A DNA stretch of 43,434 nucleotides from Bacillota bacterium (GCA_023416275.1 JAEZIB010000198.1:1-43434); one strand, 5' to 3'; shown: positions 1 through 8,770, counted from the first letter of the stretch. The notes: generated by a model from the sequence alone, not told the origin. A program made the numbers and translations.

Positions 1-206
1 GAACGATAATGATTAAAGTAGGTAAAAGTAGGTTTATCCTCTATTTCATCAATTATTGCATCAGATAATCTTATTCCGAAGGTTATTGCATACTGATACT
101 TTTTTAATTCATCTGGCAAGCAATTCACAACCTTTGACGTTCCCACAAATGTTGCTCCAAGCCCTAATATCAATGTTTCAAGTTCATTGTTAAATCTATT
201 ATCCAT
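1..206 (-). CDS. QueG-like 4Fe-4S double-cluster protein, N-terminal part
   Basis: Only the first 68 codons are in the window; the gene runs off the left edge. The start is the ATG at 206, preceded by GGAGGTTAGCTAGTA on the minus strand. The peptide begins MDNRFNNELETLILGLGATF and ends with PTFTYFNHYR. A small N-terminal domain followed by a TYFxHYR motif is what I associate with the clostridial epoxyqueuosine-reductase-like proteins that carry a C-terminal double 4Fe-4S domain. The cysteine motifs would lie outside the window, so the metal-binding part is not seen. True QueG (queuosine biosynthesis) is a less certain call than membership of this broader family. It is divergent from the DUF4364 gene at 436, with about 230 bp between them. 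Confidence 0.55.
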   Translation of the reverse strand, partial: MDNRFNNELETLILGLGATFVGTSKVVNCLPDELKKYQYAITFGIRLSDAIIDEIEDKPTFTYFNHYR

Positions 207-344
207 TACTAGCTAACCTCCATTTTAATAGTACCTCCACCAACACAAATAGTAATCATTGCTTGATTGCTCAAAAATGCGAAGAAAATGATGAAAACAC
301 GAAATCTAAACTTCGCATTACTCACTTACCAAATTTAGGCAATA

Positions 345-373
345 TGGAAATATTTTTTTTATTATGATATAAT
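345..373 (+). promoter_or_regulatory. Putative sigma-A promoter of the DUF4364 gene
   Basis: A TATAAT -10 at 368-373 has a weak -35 (TGGAAA) 17 bp upstream. Transcription would begin about 55 bp before the ATG. Upstream at 274-319 is a 9-bp inverted repeat (AATGCGAAG / CTTCGCATT) with a 26-base gap, of unknown role. Confidence 0.35.
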
Positions 374-435
374 TATATTATTATAGCACAAAATAAGACT
401 TATTTTTATTTTACAAAAGATATCAGGGAGGTTTT

Positions 436-972
436 ATGAATCCTATAGAAAGTAGAGAACTTGCCGAAAACAAGATAATATTATTGTATATCATTAACAA
501 TCTAGAAGCTCCTGTTTCTAACTTGCTTCTAACTAAAATAGTACTGGAAAATAAGCTTATGAACTATATATTCCTGCAGCAATATCTTGATGAACTATGC
601 GAAGGAAAATTATTAGAAAAAATAGATAGTGATGATAAACTTTCATACAGAATATCTCCAGCAGGTAAGCAGAGCTTAGATTACTTTGTTTCAATCATTG
701 CCGCTGGTACAAAGTCAAGAATCGATGAAGCCCTTACAAATAATAAAAAGCGCATAAAGCATGAAAGCAGTATAATTTCTGATTTTGTCGCAATTAATGA
801 AAATCAGTATCTTATCAGTCTAAAGATACTTGAAGGCAATTTTACTTATATTGACTTAAAATTAACTGTAGGCAGTAAAAATGATGCCATAAAGATTTGT
901 AATAACTGGACTCAAAATAATGAAAAACTATACAAAAAGATTTTATCTGATATAACAGATGAAGAATTTTAA
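436..972 (+). CDS. DUF4364 family protein (winged-helix-like)
   Basis: A 178-residue soluble protein. The N-terminal part (ENKIILLYIINNLEAPVSN, then a helix-rich region with LxxYLDELxEGKLLEK and a YRISPAGKQSLDYF segment) fits the clostridial DUF4364 family, which has a PadR/winged-helix-like fold at its N-terminus. The C-terminal half is a beta-rich domain of unknown function. The start is well set by AGGGAGG five bases before the ATG at 436. It stands alone on the plus strand among minus-strand genes. No function has been established for the family as far as I know; a transcription-regulator role is only inferred from the fold. Confidence 0.8.
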   Translation: MNPIESRELAENKIILLYIINNLEAPVSNLLLTKIVLENKLMNYIFLQQYLDELCEGKLLEKIDSDDKLSYRISPAGKQSLDYFVSIIAAGTKSRIDEALTNNKKRIKHESSIISDFVAINENQYLISLKILEGNFTYIDLKLTVGSKNDAIKICNNWTQNNEKLYKKILSDITDEEF

Positions 973-1026
973 ATATAAATTATAAATTGTTAAGAATTAC
1001 TTTTTTATAGAAGCACCAACCATAAT

Positions 1027-1302
1027 CTATTGTTCAAAATTGCTAAGGTTATGGTTGATTTGCCTTGCTCTACATTCTCTTAATAATAGATTAAGTTGGT
1101 GCTTAACAAATGCAAGCCTTAAGCTTGCAATTTTCTTCTTGCCATAATCCTCTTTAACGCTGTTCAGATGGTTCTCACAAAACTTCAAGAATTTATAAGT
1201 ATTTTGAACTTTATCTATAAGAGTTTTATCATTTATCAGCTTTATATCTGATGCTTGTATATATTCATAACTAATATTGGCAAAATTAAATTTATCTCTC
1301 AT
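1027..1302 (-). CDS. Small hypothetical protein (91 aa)
   Basis: I do not recognise this protein. It is 91 residues, basic and mostly helical in composition, with no signal peptide or membrane segment (MRDKFNFANISYEYIQASD at the N-terminus; LRECRARQINHNLSNFEQ at the end). The ATG at 1302 follows GGGAGAAGAGT on the minus strand, a credible ribosome-binding site, so I treat it as a real gene. Its 3' end converges with the DUF4364 gene 54 bp away. A 9-bp inverted repeat (CAACCATAA / TTATGGTTG, about 1017-1060) overlaps its last codons and could end transcription from either side, but its loop is long. The 275 bp upstream hold nothing I can identify. Confidence 0.6.
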   Translation of the reverse strand: MRDKFNFANISYEYIQASDIKLINDKTLIDKVQNTYKFLKFCENHLNSVKEDYGKKKIASLRLAFVKHQLNLLLRECRARQINHNLSNFEQ

Positions 1303-1566
1303 ACTCTTCTCCCATCAAGCTTCAAATTAAAATACCACTATATATATTCCTAATATCATTTTTTTATGCTTAAAATAATATATTTTTTTATTTTTGGGTA
1401 AGTATGAGAATAATTCTATAATACTATTTCGTTCTTAAATATAAAAACAATATTTAATCACTGCTTACGAACTAGATTGCATATGGCTCTACTCGCTCCA
1501 TCACCTCAACTGCGGCTATTTAATTATGCTATTTATTTGATACAAATATACAATCTGCGTATTAAA

Positions 1567-1593
1567 AGAAAAAAAGAACTACCTAGGTAGCTC
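1567..1593 (-). terminator. Intrinsic terminator overlapping the yhbY stop codon
   Basis: On the minus strand GAGCTACC / GGTAGTTC forms a stem with a CTAG turn, followed directly by TTTTTTTCTTTT. The 5' arm of the hairpin is the last codons of yhbY (ELPR) and the stop codon lies inside the 3' arm. Confidence 0.75.
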
Positions 1594-1872
1594 TATTACT
1601 GAATTTTTTTCAGATTGTTTATACAATACAAATTTACTTCCAATTACTTGAACAATTTCTGACTGTGTCATCTCAGCAATTTCTTCACTTACTATTTTTG
1701 TATCACACTCTGCATTTTTTAGAACTGTCGCTTTAATTAATTCTCTTGCTTCTAAAGCATCAGAAAACTGTTTTACCATGTTATCATTTATTCCGCCCTT
1801 ACCAACTTGGAAAATAGGCTGAATGTTATTCGCTAGTGACCTCAAATAGCTTCTTTGCTTACTTGTAAGCAT
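1579..1872 (-). CDS. yhbY: Ribosome assembly RNA-binding protein YhbY
   Basis: A 97-residue CRM-domain protein that binds pre-50S ribosomal RNA. The sequence shows the family pattern: MLTSKQRSYLRSLANNIQPI at the N-terminus, FQVGKGGINDNMVKQFSDAL containing the GxGG-like RNA-binding loop, and the ARELIKATVLKN strand. Length is typical (about 95-100). The ATG at 1872 is preceded by a purine-rich stretch with TATAGGAGG. It lies 107 bp downstream of obg on the same strand with no clear terminator between them, so the two are probably cotranscribed. The obg-yhbY order is common in Firmicutes and fits a joint role in late 50S assembly. Confidence 0.92.
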   Translation of the reverse strand: MLTSKQRSYLRSLANNIQPIFQVGKGGINDNMVKQFSDALEARELIKATVLKNAECDTKIVSEEIAEMTQSEIVQVIGSKFVLYKQSEKNSVIELPR

Positions 1873-1978
1873 ATATTTCCTCCTATATATTTTATTTTTT
1901 CTCAGTATTCTTTCTTACTCAAAAGCTTAAATTAGTCAAAAATAATTATGAACCTATTACAGACAAAACTAAACTCAA

Positions 1979-3256
1979 TTATTTTGAGTAATCAAACTCT
2001 GTGTCATAGATTCTTACAGTATCCCCTTCTTGAATACCCATTTCTTCAAGTGCTGAAATAACTCCCTTTTTCTTCAAAGCTCTTTGGAAATACTGTAGAG
2101 ATTCAAAATTAGTTATATTAGTTGACCCCAAAACCTTTCTAAGCCAATTGCCCTCAACAACATAAACTCCGTTATCAATGTGAATTTCAAAGGGTTTCTC
2201 ATCCTTTGCTGTATATACAACCTCTTCATCTTTGTTTTCATCTATCAAAATAGTATCAGGCAAGGTACTAAGAGTATTTGAAACATAGTACATTAGTTCC
2301 TTTAAGCCTTTGTTTGTAGCAGCAGAAATACCAAATACCTTAAAGCCTCTATTCTCAAGTTCAGCTTTAAAGGAAGCATACTTTTCTTCCGTTCCGGGAA
2401 TATCCATTTTATTTGCAGCAACAATTTGCGGTCTGGATGCAAGCAGTTCATTATATCTTAGCAATTCTTTATTAATAGTTTCAAAATCCTCTATTGCATT
2501 GCGGCCTTCAATTTCAGATACATCAACAACATGCACCAGCAGCTTAGTTCTTTCTACATGCCTTAAAAATTCATGTCCGAGACCAACGCCCTCACTAGCA
2601 CCTTCAATTAACCCCGGAATATCAGCAATTACAAAGCTTTTTCCTTGGTCAATTTTAACCACTCCAAGATTAGGTACTAATGTTGTAAAATGATAATTCG
2701 CAATTTTAGGTCTTGCAGCAGAAACCATTGATAATATAGTTGATTTGCCTACATTGGGGAAACCAATAAGACCAACATCTGCGATTACTTTCATCTCAAG
2801 AATCAAAGAATACTCTTCACCAATATCACCGCTTTTTGCAAAGTTTGGAATCTGTCTAGTTGGTGTGGCAAAGTGCTGATTACCCCTACCGCCTTTTCCG
2901 CCTTTTGCAATAACGCATCTTTGGCCTTGTTTTATCATATCAACAAGTACTACTCCAGTATCTTCATCCTTTATTATTGTTCCCAACGGAACCTTAATAA
3001 TTAAATCTTCGCCGCTTTTACCGGAGCAATTTGAAGTACCACCATCTTCCCCTGCTTGAGCCTTAAAATTCTTTTTATATTTAAAATCAATTAAAGTATT
3101 TACGCCTTCATCAACTTCAAATATAATGTCTCCGCCTTTTCCGCCATCACCGCCGTCTGGGCCCCCTGCCGCTATATATTTCTCACGATGAAATGAAACA
3201 CATCCATTTCCGCCATTTCCAGCCTTAACATTTATTCTAGCACTGTCCTTAAACAT
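1979..3256 (-). CDS. obg: GTPase Obg (CgtA)
   Basis: Obg is an essential GTPase of late 50S ribosome assembly, and in sporulating Firmicutes it also feeds into stress and Spo0A signalling. Three domains are visible: the glycine-rich Obg fold (about 1-158, with GGPDGGDGGKGG), the G domain (about 159-335: GFPNVGKST P-loop, DIPGLIEGA switch, NKMD for guanine specificity) and the C-terminal OCT domain (about 350-425). I place the start at the ATG at 3256 (MFKDSARINVKAG), which has GGAG six bases upstream and matches the family start; a TTG 18 bases further upstream is open but less likely. Intact, about 425 aa. It is separated from rpmA by tandem terminators, so it probably has its own promoter in 3257-3420. 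Confidence 0.96.
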   Translation of the reverse strand: MFKDSARINVKAGNGGNGCVSFHREKYIAAGGPDGGDGGKGGDIIFEVDEGVNTLIDFKYKKNFKAQAGEDGGTSNCSGKSGEDLIIKVPLGTIIKDEDTGVVLVDMIKQGQRCVIAKGGKGGRGNQHFATPTRQIPNFAKSGDIGEEYSLILEMKVIADVGLIGFPNVGKSTILSMVSAARPKIANYHFTTLVPNLGVVKIDQGKSFVIADIPGLIEGASEGVGLGHEFLRHVERTKLLVHVVDVSEIEGRNAIEDFETINKELLRYNELLASRPQIVAANKMDIPGTEEKYASFKAELENRGFKVFGISAATNKGLKELMYYVSNTLSTLPDTILIDENKDEEVVYTAKDEKPFEIHIDNGVYVVEGNWLRKVLGSTNITNFESLQYFQRALKKKGVISALEEMGIQEGDTVRIYDTEFDYSK

Positions 3257-3420
3257 TTTTTTCTCCATTTCCAATCCGGATAAGTATCTATTATCTTAAT
3301 CATATCCAAAAAAAAGCAAACTAATCTATTAAAATCTATTGAGAGCCAATTACACTATACGCTTTTTCCTTACTATTGTGTTGCCTAGTTTCAGTAAATT
3401 GTTGTGTATAATTCCTATAT

Positions 3421-3447
3421 TCTAAAAAGACGGTATGCTACCGTCTT
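3421..3447 (-). terminator. Second terminator downstream of rpmA
   Basis: On the minus strand AAGACGGTA-GCA-TACCGTCTT, a perfect 9-bp stem, is followed by TTTAGA. It lies about 90 bp beyond the first rpmA terminator and so backs it up before obg. Between the two are further small inverted repeats (CCCAAA/TTTGGG and TGAACAC/GTGTTCA). Nothing else is seen in the 360-bp gap. Confidence 0.6.
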
Positions 3448-3530
3448 GATATATACCCAAAGACTCTGAACACAGTTTGGGTTTGAATTCATTTTAAAAT
3501 TCGTGTTCACAGATATAACATTGTAAATAT

Positions 3531-3566
3531 CAAAAAGGTAGAAAATGCATATCACATTTTCTACCT
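3531..3566 (-). terminator. Intrinsic terminator of the rplU-prp-rpmA operon
   Basis: On the minus strand AGGTAGAAAATG and CATTTTCTACCT form a perfect 12-bp stem with a 7-base loop, followed by TTTTTG. It starts 53 bp after the rpmA stop codon. Confidence 0.85.
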
Positions 3567-3619
3567 CTTATTATGCGTTTAATGCGATAATAAAGTCATT
3601 TTGACTTTGTCAAAATGAC

Positions 3620-3901
3620 TCAGTCAGCAGTTACAATCTTAACCTGCTTCTTGTCTCTGCCAAGTCTTGCAAACTTAACCTTTCCATCCTTTAATGCAAA
3701 CAAGGTATCATCCTTACCAATACCTACGTTCTCGCCAGGATGAATTTTTGTACCCCTTTGACGAACAAGAATGTTTCCAGCTAGTACAAACTGGCCATCA
3801 GCTCTTTTAACGCCAAGCCTTTGAGCCGCACTATCACGACCATTTCTAGAACTACCAACACCCTTTTTATGAGCAAAAAGTTGTAAATTAACCTTTATCA
3901 T
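3620..3901 (-). CDS. rpmA: 50S ribosomal protein L27 (with cleavable N-terminal extension)
   Basis: L27 reaches towards the peptidyl-transferase centre of the 50S subunit. The body (AHKKGVGSSRNGRDSAAQRLG, then GTKIHPGENVGIGKDDTLF) is typical. The precursor starts MIKVNLQLF before AHKKG: this is the Firmicutes extension that must be removed after Phe by the Prp protease before L27 can work. I set the start at the ATG at 3901, which has GGAGGTG seven bases upstream; the open frame extends six codons further but lacks a site there. It is the last gene of the operon, 4 bp after prp. Confidence 0.96.
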   Translation of the reverse strand: MIKVNLQLFAHKKGVGSSRNGRDSAAQRLGVKRADGQFVLAGNILVRQRGTKIHPGENVGIGKDDTLFALKDGKVKFARLGRDKKQVKIVTAD

Positions 3902-3905
3902 GAGA

Positions 3906-4244
3906 CTACACCTCCTCATCCATTACCTTCACATAGTCCGGATAAGCATACTCTATTTGTTTGAATCCTATTTCCGCAGTAGCCATAATTATATTGGCAT
4001 CATGTCTTATTTGGGGCGATAAATCCATATCAAGCTTACAGGATACAAAACCATCTCTATCCCTTCGCTTATAAAAACCCTTCAAGCCTATAATATCCTC
4101 AATAGCTCCTAAAGCTGTAAGCGTAATTGCAGAAACTGCTGAACATACAATATCACTGCCTTCTTCGGCATAGCCTGCATGTCCTTTAACAACAAACTGT
4201 TTAATATTTCCTGCTAAATCCTTACCTATATTAACTTTAATCAT
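3906..4244 (-). CDS. prp: Ribosomal-processing cysteine protease Prp (YsxB)
   Basis: Prp removes the N-terminal extension of L27. The family's catalytic dyad is visible: His22 in KGHAGYAEEGSDIVCSAVS and Cys34 in the same segment. At 112 residues it has the usual length. The helix after Cys34 (AVSAITLTALGAIE) packs against the active site in known structures. It lies between rplU (15 bp) and rpmA (4 bp), the standard arrangement. The start is the ATG at 4244, 15 bp after rplU. The neighbouring L27 carries the matching NLQLF-AHKKG site, so enzyme and substrate are encoded together. Confidence 0.93.
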   Translation of the reverse strand: MIKVNIGKDLAGNIKQFVVKGHAGYAEEGSDIVCSAVSAITLTALGAIEDIIGLKGFYKRRDRDGFVSCKLDMDLSPQIRHDANIIMATAEIGFKQIEYAYPDYVKVMDEEV

Positions 4245-4259
4245 TAATCTTTTTAATCC

Positions 4260-4571
4260 TTAAGCATTAATCTTTTCAATTTGAACCTTTGTATAAGGCT
4301 GTCTGTGTCCTTGCTTCTTTTTAATGTTCTTTTTTGGTTTGTAATGAAAAACTGTAATTTTTTCACCTTTACCATGGTTAAGAACCTTAGCACTAACAGA
4401 AGCAGTTTCTAGTATTGGAGCTCCGAAGTTAACTGTTCCATCTTTTGATACTGCAAGAACTTTATCAAAAGTAACTGCTTCTCCTTCTTCTACGAAAAGT
4501 TTTTCAACGAAAACAACATCGCCTTCTTGAACTTTATACTGTTTTCCACCAGTCATTATAATTGCGTACAT
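4260..4571 (-). CDS. rplU: 50S ribosomal protein L21
   Basis: L21 binds 23S rRNA. The 103-residue sequence starts MYAIIMTGGKQYKVQEGDVV and ends with GHRQPYTKVQIEKINA, with the KPKKNIKKKQGHRQPYT RNA-binding signature near the C-terminus. I use the ATG at 4571 because AGGAGGTG lies four bases upstream and the family starts there; the frame stays open 19 codons further upstream without support. First gene of the rplU-prp-rpmA operon. The 120-bp leader between RNase G and this gene may carry an autoregulatory RNA (see next entry). Confidence 0.96.
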   Translation of the reverse strand: MYAIIMTGGKQYKVQEGDVVFVEKLFVEEGEAVTFDKVLAVSKDGTVNFGAPILETASVSAKVLNHGKGEKITVFHYKPKKNIKKKQGHRQPYTKVQIEKINA

Positions 4572-4690
4572 GATACACCTCCTACTAACAGTCTCGCCGA
4601 CAAAATGACATTTACACATCACAGGCAATAGTTATAAAGTCTAACTTTATAAGCTATATTTAAAAAGCCCTGGCCGAGCGGCTACCGATA
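4572..4690 (-). promoter_or_regulatory. rplU leader, possible L21 autoregulatory RNA
   Basis: Many Firmicutes carry an L21 leader RNA before rplU. Here the 120-base interval contains a GC-rich segment unlike its surroundings (GGTAGCCGCTCGGCCAGGGC on the minus strand, then TTTTT) and a second segment TTGTCGGCGAGACTG just before the Shine-Dalgarno. The position and the local GC content suggest a structured leader; I could not match the family consensus from memory. Confidence 0.3.
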
Positions 4691-4694
4691 TAGT

Positions 4695-6194
4695 TTAGCA
4701 TAGTAACGAGTCAATGTCAATTACTTTGATTTTTAACCCATTTGGTTTTAAATCACCTGATGAAGAAGCTGAAATCTTCACATCTACTTTTTGAGCTGCA
4801 TTGGAATCATAAATTTTAGTTATATTCTCTTCAATTATGGACACAACCGAAGGATGTACTTCTAGTACTACTCCTTTAGCTTTGGTAGTACTGAGATATT
4901 CCTTTATTTTTTTCAAAACCTCCATAGCATTTGTTTCAGAAGTATATACCTTTCCAGTTCCTTCACAAAGCGTACAGTCACAGGTCATAATAGTAGAAAG
5001 CTCTTGTCTCATTTTCTTTCTGGTCATTTCAACAAGACCCAGCTGCGTCATTCCAAGAACTATCGCTTTAGTTCTATCACTTTTAAGACATTGCTTTAGA
5101 GAGTCAAGCACCATTTGCTGATGCTCACTGTCATTCATGTCAATAAAATCGATTATTACTATACCGCCAATATCTCTTAACCTCAGCTGCTTTGCGATTT
5201 CTCTGGTTGCTTCTATATTTGTTTTAAGAACAGTATCTTCTAAGTTATTATTCCCAACGAACTTACCTGTATTTACATCTATTACAGTAAGTGCTTCAGT
5301 TTTATCTATAATTATATATCCACCGCATTTCAGCCAAACCTTTCTGGAAAGAGCTCTCTGAATTTTTGTTTCTATCTGGTAATAGTCAAAAATATCATAA
5401 TCCTTTCGAAATAATTCAACTCTGTTTTTTAGAGTAGGTGAAATCATCTCAACTAAATCAATTACCTTATAATACTCTTTTTCATCATTAATGACGAATT
5501 TATCTATATCCCAAGTGAATAAATCTCTAACAGACCTATAGACTAAATTAACGTCCTTGTGGATACATCTTGGAACAGGCCCGCTGCTTTCCATTTGTTT
5601 AATCTTTGACCACAGCTTAGTAAGAAAAGAAACATCTTCAATAAAATCTTCCTCATTCTTACCCTCAGATACAGTCCTAACAATTAGTCCCATATTATCA
5701 GGCTTTAGTTTCTCTGCTATTCTTTTAAGCTTTTGTCTCTCCTCATCACTTTCAATTCTGCGAGATATCCCAACATAATCAGCATTCGGCAACAATACCA
5801 AGTTCCTTCCAGGCAAAGTTATATGTGTTGATACCCTTGGTCCCTTAGTCCCAATAGGCTCTTTTATTACTTGAACAGTTAGTTCCTGTCCTACTTTTAA
5901 TATATCCGAAATGCTGTATTCAGCATAATCCCGATATACCTCTATTTCATCATCAGAATAATCTTTTTGTGGAATTGCATCCCCTACATATAAAAATGCA
6001 TTTTTTTCATATCCAATATCAATAAATGCAGCTTGCATACCAGGTAAAACACTGCTAACCTTGCCTCTATAAATATTACCAACAAGTCCTTGATGACTTG
6101 TTCTCTCAATATGAATTTCTGCAAGTTCTTTATCCTCAAGTATGCCAACCCTAATTTCTGCTGCATTGACATCTACTATCATTTCATTAATCAT
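4695..6194 (-). CDS. rng: Ribonuclease G/E family endoribonuclease
   Basis: A 499-residue single-strand endoribonuclease for rRNA maturation and mRNA decay. An S1 RNA-binding domain spans about 35-125 (GNIYRGKVSSVLPGMQAAFI). The DNase I-like catalytic part carries the two metal-binding aspartates: Asp306 in LTVIDVNTGKFVG and Asp349 in GGIVIIDFIDM. The zinc-link cysteines lie in CDCTLCEGTG (405-413). The long C-terminal scaffold of RNase E is missing, so it is RNase G-like. It sits between the radical SAM pair and rplU, a known clostridial arrangement. The 19-bp gap to the gene upstream suggests cotranscription with it. Confidence 0.93.
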   Translation of the reverse strand: MINEMIVDVNAAEIRVGILEDKELAEIHIERTSHQGLVGNIYRGKVSSVLPGMQAAFIDIGYEKNAFLYVGDAIPQKDYSDDEIEVYRDYAEYSISDILKVGQELTVQVIKEPIGTKGPRVSTHITLPGRNLVLLPNADYVGISRRIESDEERQKLKRIAEKLKPDNMGLIVRTVSEGKNEEDFIEDVSFLTKLWSKIKQMESSGPVPRCIHKDVNLVYRSVRDLFTWDIDKFVINDEKEYYKVIDLVEMISPTLKNRVELFRKDYDIFDYYQIETKIQRALSRKVWLKCGGYIIIDKTEALTVIDVNTGKFVGNNNLEDTVLKTNIEATREIAKQLRLRDIGGIVIIDFIDMNDSEHQQMVLDSLKQCLKSDRTKAIVLGMTQLGLVEMTRKKMRQELSTIMTCDCTLCEGTGKVYTSETNAMEVLKKIKEYLSTTKAKGVVLEVHPSVVSIIEENITKIYDSNAAQKVDVKISASSSGDLKPNGLKIKVIDIDSLLC

Positions 6195-6213
6195 CCAATC
6201 ACCTCAAATGTTA

Positions 6214-6924
6214 CTATAAAACAAGCCCGTCCATTGGATCTAGAAGTTGGTCCTGAGCCATAATAAATAGCTTTTCTCTATGAATTCTTTCAATTTCATA
6301 ATCAAGCTTCATAAAATCAAATATAGACCCAATTAAAAGATCCGGCTTCAAATTTGCTTTGCTTCCAGCACTAACCAGCATAGAAAATTTAATAATATTA
6401 AAGTCACCGCATGGCTGAAATTCAAAGCTCAAATCGAAAATCATATCCCGAATATTTGTATCCTTAATTCCGCTTTTAGTTCTCTTTTTAACAATTATTT
6501 CATGCTGAGCAAGATATTTATTCAAACTTGCTTTTATATCTCTTTCTGTGCACTGCGATTTAACACCAACAACTACAGAGTATCTAGATGCAGCAATTAA
6601 AGCCATTATATTCTCTTTTGACTTTCTAGACTTTGCGGCCAATATCTCCAGCCCTTTTGGCAGTTGTGAATTTAATCTTTCTATAAATTCATTAACAGAC
6701 ATCTGCTCATCTGTAATTTCAAAATCACCATATTCAGCCTCACTTGTAACACCAACACTCAATGGCAATCCAAAAACCATGTTTGGATGCGGATTAAAGC
6801 CTTGTGAATATGCTATAGGAAGCCTTGCCCTTCTTATTGCACGTTCAAACACCTTCATCAAGTCAAGATGCGATATGAACTTAACCTCGTCGCCACGCTT
6901 AAATTTAGTTCGAATATTAGCCAA
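6214..6924 (-). CDS. Radical SAM-associated protein, TIGR03936 / DUF2344 family
   Basis: A 236-residue protein of a family fused to, or encoded beside, the TIGR03960 radical SAM protein. Signature segments are FISHLDLMKVFERAIRRARLP and YSQGFNPHPNMVFGLPLSVG. Its biochemical role is not known to me; a part in RNA modification or RNA metabolism is inferred from the fixed linkage to RNase G and ribosomal protein genes. I set the start at the TTG at 6924 (then ANIRTKFKRGD), because GGAGGT lies eight bases upstream and the family begins there. The coding sequence overlaps the end of the upstream gene by 8 bp, so translation is probably coupled. Confidence 0.85.
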   Translation of the reverse strand: MANIRTKFKRGDEVKFISHLDLMKVFERAIRRARLPIAYSQGFNPHPNMVFGLPLSVGVTSEAEYGDFEITDEQMSVNEFIERLNSQLPKGLEILAAKSRKSKENIMALIAASRYSVVVGVKSQCTERDIKASLNKYLAQHEIIVKKRTKSGIKDTNIRDMIFDLSFEFQPCGDFNIIKFSMLVSAGSKANLKPDLLIGSIFDFMKLDYEIERIHREKLFIMAQDQLLDPMDGLVL

Positions 6925-8770
6925 TGCCGTTACCTCCACAAATACCACTTTCGAATACAGCAGCTCCACATCCACCGCAATTTACTCTACAGTTTGGTGT
7001 AATCTTTTCCTCATAAGCTTTTTTACTTTCACTTATCAAAAACTTCTTTGAAACACCTATATCTATATGATCCCAAGGCAAAATTTCATCATATTCCCTT
7101 TTACGTGTTGCATAGAAATACGGATCAATGCCACACTCCTCAAAAGCCTTCATCCAAATATCATATTTAAAATATTCGCCCCAACCATCAAATTTACATC
7201 CTAGTTCCCATGCCTTAATTAAAGCCTTACCAAGTCTTCTGTCTCCACGGGCAAAAACAGCTTCTAAAAAACTTAGTTTATTTTCGTGATAATTATATGT
7301 TATCTGCTTTGAACGTACCTTGTCCTTTAAAAGCATTTGCTTTTGAGTTACATTTTCAATACTGTCCTGAGCTTCCCACTGAAAAGGAGTGAAAGCCTTT
7401 GGAACAAATGTGGCTGTGCTGACAGTAACATTTAAACCCTTGCCTTTTTTCTGCATTGGTACTCTTTTGTAGGCATGTACAACCTTATGAGCCAAATCAG
7501 CTATTCCTTCTACATCCTCAATAGTCTCTGTAGGCAAGCCCAGCATAAAATATAACTTGACGCCATGCCATCCACCATTAAACGCAAGTGAAACAGCACT
7601 TAACAAATCCTCTTCTGTTATACCTTTATTAATTACATCTCTAAGTCTTTGTGTTCCCGCTTCCGGCGCAAAGGTCAATCCACTCTTTCTCACCTTTTGT
7701 GCTTTTTCCATTAAATCCAAAGAAAAAGAATCTAGTCTTAGGGATGGAAGGGATAACCCTACTTTTCTCTCATTCATTTCATCAAGAAGCTCTGTTGTAA
7801 ATTCTTCTAATTGGCTGTAGTCACTAGTACTAAGTGATGTAAGTGATATTTCCTCATAGCCAGTACTTTCCTCAAGCTTTTTAGCTAATTCCATCAATCT
7901 TTCATGACTTTTTTCTCTTACGGGTCTATAAATAAAACCAGCCTGACAAAATCTGCAGCCTCTGATACAGCCTCTGAAAACCTCTAGCATTATCCTGTCA
8001 TGGACAATGTCAGTATATGGAACAATTATATTATCAGGAAAATAAACCTTGTCTAAATCCTTTATAATACGCTTTTTTATTACAACAGGATACTGTGGCT
8101 CTATTGGTGTAAAGCTTTTAATAGTACCATCTTCATTATAGTCAAACTCATAAAATGAAGGTACATAAATACCCTCTAGCTTCGCTATTTCTTTGAGAAA
8201 AGCCGTTCTTGTCTTTCCTGTACCCTTCCATTTTGAATATTCATCCATAACTTCATTAATAATATCTTCGCCTTCACCAAGCATAAAGAAATCAATAATG
8301 TCAGCAAGTGGCTCTGGATTGTATGCACATGGTCCCCCTGAACAAACAAATGGGTCATTATCCTTTCTATCTGCTGTCATTAGTGGTACACCCGCTAAAT
8401 CAAGCATATTTACAATATTAGTAAAGCTCATTTCATATTGAAGAGTAAAGCCAATAAAATCGAAGCTTTTTATTTCGTCTTTTGTTTCAAGAGAGTATAA
8501 AGGTATATTATTCTCACGCATTTTAGCTTCCATGTCAGTCCATGGCGCAAATACCCTTTCGCAATAACAGTCCTGTCTTTCATTTAACAGATGATATAAT
8601 ATTTTCATCCCAAGATGTGACATCCCAATTTCATAAGTATCAGGAAAGCAAAATGCAAACCGTATATCTACAGTTTTTGGATCTTTAATAACACTATTCC
8701 ACTCATTTCCTGTATATCTTGAGGGTTTTTCCACACTTTTCAGCAATCCGTCTGACAGCTTAATGCTCAT
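6917..8770 (-). CDS. B12-binding-type radical SAM protein, TIGR03960 family
   Basis: A 617-residue radical SAM enzyme of unknown substrate. The N-terminal part resembles the Rossmann-like B12-binding region of MiaB/HemN-related proteins (FCFPDTYEIGMSHLGMKILY). The radical SAM cluster motif CxxxCxxC is at Cys268, Cys272 and Cys275 (RGCIRGCRFCQAGF). Later segments include GLTFAPEAGTQRLRDVINKG. The C-terminus is cysteine- and glycine-rich (NCRVNCGGCGAAVFESGICG), which could hold a second cluster. I start at the ATG at 8770 because GGAG lies six bases upstream; an ATG four codons earlier has none. It is the first gene of a three-gene unit with the TIGR03936 partner and rng. Confidence 0.9.
   Translation of the reverse strand: MSIKLSDGLLKSVEKPSRYTGNEWNSVIKDPKTVDIRFAFCFPDTYEIGMSHLGMKILYHLLNERQDCYCERVFAPWTDMEAKMRENNIPLYSLETKDEIKSFDFIGFTLQYEMSFTNIVNMLDLAGVPLMTADRKDNDPFVCSGGPCAYNPEPLADIIDFFMLGEGEDIINEVMDEYSKWKGTGKTRTAFLKEIAKLEGIYVPSFYEFDYNEDGTIKSFTPIEPQYPVVIKKRIIKDLDKVYFPDNIIVPYTDIVHDRIMLEVFRGCIRGCRFCQAGFIYRPVREKSHERLMELAKKLEESTGYEEISLTSLSTSDYSQLEEFTTELLDEMNERKVGLSLPSLRLDSFSLDLMEKAQKVRKSGLTFAPEAGTQRLRDVINKGITEEDLLSAVSLAFNGGWHGVKLYFMLGLPTETIEDVEGIADLAHKVVHAYKRVPMQKKGKGLNVTVSTATFVPKAFTPFQWEAQDSIENVTQKQMLLKDKVRSKQITYNYHENKLSFLEAVFARGDRRLGKALIKAWELGCKFDGWGEYFKYDIWMKAFEECGIDPYFYATRKREYDEILPWDHIDIGVSKKFLISESKKAYEEKITPNCRVNCGGCGAAVFESGICGGNGIG

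Noticed and set aside
2310..2693. Long antisense ORFs inside obg, rng, the radical SAM gene and thrC
   Set aside because: They lie opposite strongly conserved genes, have no ribosome-binding sites and have Ser/Leu/Ile-rich shadow composition.
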